Positions 61,008 to 64,000 of a DNA stretch of 64,000 bases are shown here, piece after piece. A model generated the notes under the pieces. That model was not told where the DNA came from and made no database searches. It was given only the letters and a program-made list of their open reading frames with translations. How positions within the stretch are numbered: position 1 is the first letter of the stretch; each line of letters starts with the position of its first letter. A program made the translations under genes and the position numbers. The stretch comes from Gammaproteobacteria bacterium (GTDB lineage: Bacteria > Pseudomonadota > Gammaproteobacteria > Enterobacterales > Alteromonadaceae). The stretch covers positions 28,630 to 92,629 of the forward strand of contig JAHJZX010000026.1 of NCBI GenBank assembly GCA_018826295.1, in the 5' to 3' direction.

Positions 61008-62294
61008 TTAAAAGTAGTAGCCGATGTTAATGTTGAAGCGGCGTTCGGTATCATTGCTGTCGCCGGCAGCACTGCCTCCGACAAAAGGCTGATTCTTAGC
61101 ATGTACCAGATCAAAATAGGTAAATAAACCACCGGCAGCGACCGAAACGCCGGTGACGTTCATCATGGTATCGCGGCTGTTGTCTGACTTGTCATACACC
61201 AAACCGTAGTTGTTATAAAACTGCAACCCGGTAACCGGCCCCCATTCAATGGGCAGGCTGTACGCCAGGTTAAAGGTGCTGGTTTTGGCCTTGGCGGCAA
61301 TGCTGTCGTAAAAGGCATAAGCGCCTACCGCCATACGATCGATATCGTCAATGTCGTAATGGTATTCGCCATGTTGCAGTTGCAGGTTCCAGCGCTGGTA
61401 ATGGCTATTTAAGTGCAGTGCCCAGGCGTTGTAACTGCCGGCGCGCGAACGGCCGTTATGCAAGCCACCGGCCAGTGCAGATAACCCCAGCTCGGTGCTA
61501 AAGTCGCTGCAGTGTTCAAATTGATAAGCAAAACGACCGGCAAAGGTGTTGTATTCGCCCAGAGGGTGCGCCGGATCGTCATAGATGCCCTCTTCGCCCT
61601 GACGGTAACCGACGATGTCGTAGGAATAACGATCGGCGCGGCTGCTAACGTAGCCATCGATGCCACCGAGTTCATCATTTTTAAAAAAGCCTAAATCCAG
61701 TTGCCAGTTGTCGGCCAGTCGGCGTTTAAACAACAGGCCCAGGTCATGATCATCTTCCAGCCCGAGATAATAATTGGTACTGAAGAAATAGTTATGCGAA
61801 TTGTACGGCCAGTTGCCAAAAGGCACCTGAGTAATGCCGGCCTGCACCTGCCAGTCTTCGTTCAGCTGATAGCCGACGTAGGCGTATTTAACGGCGGTCA
61901 TATAATCGAAAAAGCGGATCTCGGCGTTTAGCAGCACATCACCGATGCTACCGTTTAAATTCAGCCGGAAAATATCAAAGGCAAAGTCGCCACCGCGGTT
62001 TTTATTGCCGTCGCTGTACGAGGTATGGCTGTAGTTGGTACGGATAGCGCCACCCAGTTTAATGCCGTCTTGTGGTTTTTTACTGTCGTCAGCTGCTGCA
62101 AGCTGTTGTTGTGCCTCGATTGCAGCGGCTTTCTCGCTGGCAACTTCCTGTTCGGCCAGCCGTTGTTCCAGCGCCGCAATTTGTGCCTTTAATGCCGCCA
62201 GTTGTTGTTTTATATCGTCGGTTTCAGTGGCAAGGGCAGAAAAATGACATAGCCCCATGGCAGCAATCAGACTGATACTGCGAAGTGAGAACAT
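61008..62294 (-). CDS. Outer-membrane porin-like protein with N-terminal coiled coil
   Basis: 428 residues. Signal peptide MFSLRSISLIAAMGLCHFSA, then a coiled coil (DDIKQQLAALKAQIAALEQR, about 25-70), a linker, and a beta-barrel ending NINIGYYF with the terminal Phe for Bam assembly. Barrel strands such as AYVGYQLNEDWQVQAGITQVPFG resemble phosphate- or carbohydrate-selective porins. It is the first gene before the BCCT gene and likely brings the same solute across the outer membrane. Confidence 0.87.
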   Translation of the reverse strand: MFSLRSISLIAAMGLCHFSALATETDDIKQQLAALKAQIAALEQRLAEQEVASEKAAAIEAQQQLAAADDSKKPQDGIKLGGAIRTNYSHTSYSDGNKNRGGDFAFDIFRLNLNGSIGDVLLNAEIRFFDYMTAVKYAYVGYQLNEDWQVQAGITQVPFGNWPYNSHNYFFSTNYYLGLEDDHDLGLLFKRRLADNWQLDLGFFKNDELGGIDGYVSSRADRYSYDIVGYRQGEEGIYDDPAHPLGEYNTFAGRFAYQFEHCSDFSTELGLSALAGGLHNGRSRAGSYNAWALHLNSHYQRWNLQLQHGEYHYDIDDIDRMAVGAYAFYDSIAAKAKTSTFNLAYSLPIEWGPVTGLQFYNNYGLVYDKSDNSRDTMMNVTGVSVAAGGLFTYFDLVHAKNQPFVGGSAAGDSNDTERRFNINIGYYF

Positions 62295-62375
62295 AGTAAA
62301 TCCTTATTTTGTATCAGATTTAAAGCAGAAGGGCTTTAAAGGATAGCGCAATCTGGCGCTAAGGCCAAATTACGC

Positions 62376-62420
62376 GGCCAACTCGTCCGGCCAAAAAGTT
62401 GGCCACAAGGCTGGCCAACA
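62376..62420. terminator. Cluster of GGCCAA/TTGGCC inverted repeats
   Basis: Five copies of GGCCAA or its reverse complement occur in 50 bases. GGCCAA-AAAG-TTGGCC (62389-62404) gives a tight 6-bp hairpin, and GGCCAAC...GTTGGCC a larger one. Located at the 3' end of cysM and before the porin gene. Confidence 0.45.
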
Positions 62421-62424
62421 CGCC

Positions 62425-63309
62425 CTAGAAAATAGCCGAGGATAAATAGCGATCGCCTCTGTCACAAATAATCGCCACTATCACGGCATTGTCGAGTTGT
62501 TCAGCCAGTTGTATTGCCGCATGCACGGCGCCGCCTGAGCTGACACCGGCAAAAATACCTTCTTCACGCGCTAAGCGGCGCATGGCGGTTAACGCATCAT
62601 CTTGAGTAATATCAATGATCTGATCAACCCGGCTTTTATCAAAAAAGCCGGGCAAATAGGCCTCGGGCCAGCGGCGGATACCGGGAATGCTGGCGCCTTC
62701 GGCCGGTTGCAGGCCAATAATCTGTATCGCCGGGTTTTGCTGTTTTAAATAACGCGACACACCCATAATGGTGCCGGTTGTGCCCATGCTGGATACAAAG
62801 TGCGAAACCTGCTGCTGGCTTTGCTGCCAAATCTCCGGCCCGGTACTGGCATAATGTGCCGCCGGGTTGTCCGGGTTGTTAAACTGGTCCAGCACTATGC
62901 CTTTGCCGTCGGCCTGCATTTGCAATGCTAAATCGCGCGCACCTTCCATGCCTTGCTCTTTGGTCACCAGAATTAGCTCAGCACCATAAGCGCGCATGCC
63001 GCTTTTACGCTCTTCAGTGGCGTTATCCGGCATAATCAGCGTCATGTTGTAGCCTTTAATGGCCGCCGCCATCGCCAGTGCAATACCGGTATTACCGCTG
63101 GTGGCTTCAATAATACGGTCGCCGGGTTTAATATCACCGCGCAGTTCAGCCTGCACTATCATATTCAGCGCCGGCCGGTCTTTTACCGAACCGGCCGGGT
63201 TATCGCCTTCCAGCTTTAACAGTACTGTGCTGTTGGTGTGCGCTGCCATGCGTTGCAGCTTTACCAAACGGGTATTACCGACAGCATGTTCAATAGTTGG
63301 GAAAGTCAT
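62425..63309 (-). CDS. cysM: Cysteine synthase B
   Basis: 294 residues from ATG 63309. NPAGSVKDRPALNMI contains the PLP lysine in the (S/T)VKDR context of CysM. EATSGNTGIALAMAAAIKGY, SSMGTTGTIMGVSRYL and GVSSGGAVHA are the other cofactor-binding loops. It makes cysteine from O-acetylserine and sulfide or S-sulfocysteine from thiosulfate. It stands alone with a 266-base upstream region. Confidence 0.95.
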   Translation of the reverse strand: MTFPTIEHAVGNTRLVKLQRMAAHTNSTVLLKLEGDNPAGSVKDRPALNMIVQAELRGDIKPGDRIIEATSGNTGIALAMAAAIKGYNMTLIMPDNATEERKSGMRAYGAELILVTKEQGMEGARDLALQMQADGKGIVLDQFNNPDNPAAHYASTGPEIWQQSQQQVSHFVSSMGTTGTIMGVSRYLKQQNPAIQIIGLQPAEGASIPGIRRWPEAYLPGFFDKSRVDQIIDITQDDALTAMRRLAREEGIFAGVSSGGAVHAAIQLAEQLDNAVIVAIICDRGDRYLSSAIF

Positions 63310-63575
63310 AGCCAGCACCACAATTCAATAAGCAAAAAACTGCCGCCAGTGTAGCGCAAAGCCGCTTAGCTGTTAATGCTTAAGCGCAGCCTGGCCAATA
63401 GCAGCGTATTTGTTTATTGGCCAAAATAATAAATATACTAATTGATAGTTGTATATAGCGAAATTTGCTATACCGAGCTATACATTGCAGTCAAATAAGG
63501 GGGCGGAGCTAATATTTGCATATGCCTATGCAAGAGGCTGATGCTTCGATATATCTGTTGGACTGGATAAATTTT

Positions 63576-63749
63576 ATGCCTACAATCTCAATGTTCTACG
63601 GCATCATTGTTCGGATGTACTTTGCGCCCAAAGAGCATCCGCCGCCACATTTCCATGTCTACTATGGCGAACATAAGGCAACAATTGATATCCGTACATG
63701 CGAGGTAAATTATGTATCCGTCTGTGAAAACGGTAGCGCCGCTGGATAA
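63576..63749 (+). CDS. DUF4160 family protein, truncated
   Basis: The family start MPTISMFYGIIVRMYFAPKE fixes the ATG at 63576. PPPHFHVYYGEHKATIDIRTCEV follows the DUF4160 consensus, but the protein stops at 57 residues whereas family members have about 85 with a further LP-R-R-LV-W-helix. The last part is replaced by reading through the start of the DUF2442 gene, overlapping it by 38 bases. DUF4160-DUF2442 pairs behave like toxin-antitoxin modules; this member has probably been shortened by a deletion. Confidence 0.7.
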   Translation: MPTISMFYGIIVRMYFAPKEHPPPHFHVYYGEHKATIDIRTCEVNYVSVCENGSAAG

Positions 63750-63978
63750 TTATCTGTTGGCAGTGAGCTTTGATAACGGCGAAAAGGGCATTTTGGATAT
63801 GAAACCCTATTTGGATTTCGGTGTATTTAAGCGGTTGCAAGATTTGGCAGTATTTAACCGGGTTCGGGTTTCATTTGACACCATAGAGTGGGATGCCGGT
63901 GTAGATCTTGCCCCTGAGTTTGTTTACAGCAAAAGCCAACGTTCAGCAGCTGAAAAAGTGACGACAGTTACCGCTTAG
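63712..63978 (+). CDS. DUF2442 family protein
   Basis: 88 residues. YPSVKTVAPLDNYLLAVSFDNGEKGILDMKPYLDFGVFKRLQD and the C-terminal VRVSFDTIEWDAGVDLAPEFVY match DUF2442, the usual partner of DUF4160. GAGGT lies 5 bases before the ATG, within the DUF4160 reading frame, so the two are coupled. The protein appears full length. Confidence 0.85.
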   Translation: MYPSVKTVAPLDNYLLAVSFDNGEKGILDMKPYLDFGVFKRLQDLAVFNRVRVSFDTIEWDAGVDLAPEFVYSKSQRSAAEKVTTVTA

Positions 63979-64000
63979 AAAAAGGCTGTTGAATGAGAAC

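Noticed and set aside
1..64000. CRISPR arrays, rRNA, tRNA and riboswitches
   Set aside because: No regularly spaced short repeats, no cloverleaf or CCA-ended sequences and no recognisable ribosomal or riboswitch cores were seen.

Overview
The window is a chromosomal segment of a gammaproteobacterium. The gene families (GH97/GH31/GH13 starch genes, a GlyGly-CTERM giant surface protein, a DUF3019-RstAB-like two-component operon, many TonB/cytochrome/MCP genes) suggest a Rheinheimera/Arsukibacterium-like member of the Alteromonadales-Chromatiaceae group. That assignment is inference from gene content; no rRNA or tRNA is present to confirm it. Coding density is high and most genes lie on the minus strand.

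Region 1 (1-5.7 kb): the 3' part of an MFS sugar transporter with a strong terminator, then a group of small or unknown genes (694-aa bitopic protein, CPCC zinc-binding protein, exported Cys-rich protein, exported rhodanese-like protein, possible lipoprotein). Region 2 (5.8-14.3 kb): a translationally coupled DUF3019-response regulator-histidine kinase operon, a TonB-dependent receptor, and divergently a coupled three-gene periplasmic haem operon (cytochrome c4-like, MauG-like dihaem peroxidase, parallel beta-helix protein with a C-terminal cytochrome c domain) whose function is not known to me. Region 3 (14.3-21.1 kb): small housekeeping-like enzymes, an ArsR-SRPBCC pair with a visible operator, and a serine hydrolase split by a -1 frameshift at an A9 run, coupled to a LytS/LytR-type two-component system.

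Region 4 (21.1-32.3 kb) is the accessory part: an ankyrin-like exported protein, GFA and MarR genes, a TetR remnant, a Phd/ParE toxin-antitoxin operon with DUF2200, a broken zinc-ribbon gene duplicated from 17.4 kb, an orphan LanC-like cyclase, a probable Tse2-type ADP-ribosyltransferase toxin with a coupled partner, two degenerate copies of an exported protein flanking about 4.3 kb, and an AT-rich 689-aa protein that appears to join a PD-(D/E)XK-like domain to a PIN-like domain. A decayed C-terminal piece of a GH13 cyclomaltodextrinase marks the boundary with the starch genes.

Region 5 (32.3-46 kb): GH97, GH31 and GH13 alpha-glucan hydrolases, two chemoreceptors, an ECF42-type sigma factor with its DGPF and NTF2-like partners, and a ThrE exporter. 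GH97 and GH13-GH31 share a palindromic TTGCATACGTAT-type operator, so they probably belong to one LacI-type maltodextrin regulon together with the MFS transporter at the left edge. Region 6 (46-64 kb): a 2394-aa multidomain surface protein preceded by a sulfotransferase gene, an EamA transporter, a DUF4442 protein, a DnaQ-like exonuclease/DUF294 pair, a BCCT transporter with an outer-membrane porin, cysM, and a DUF4160/DUF2442 pair whose first member is truncated.
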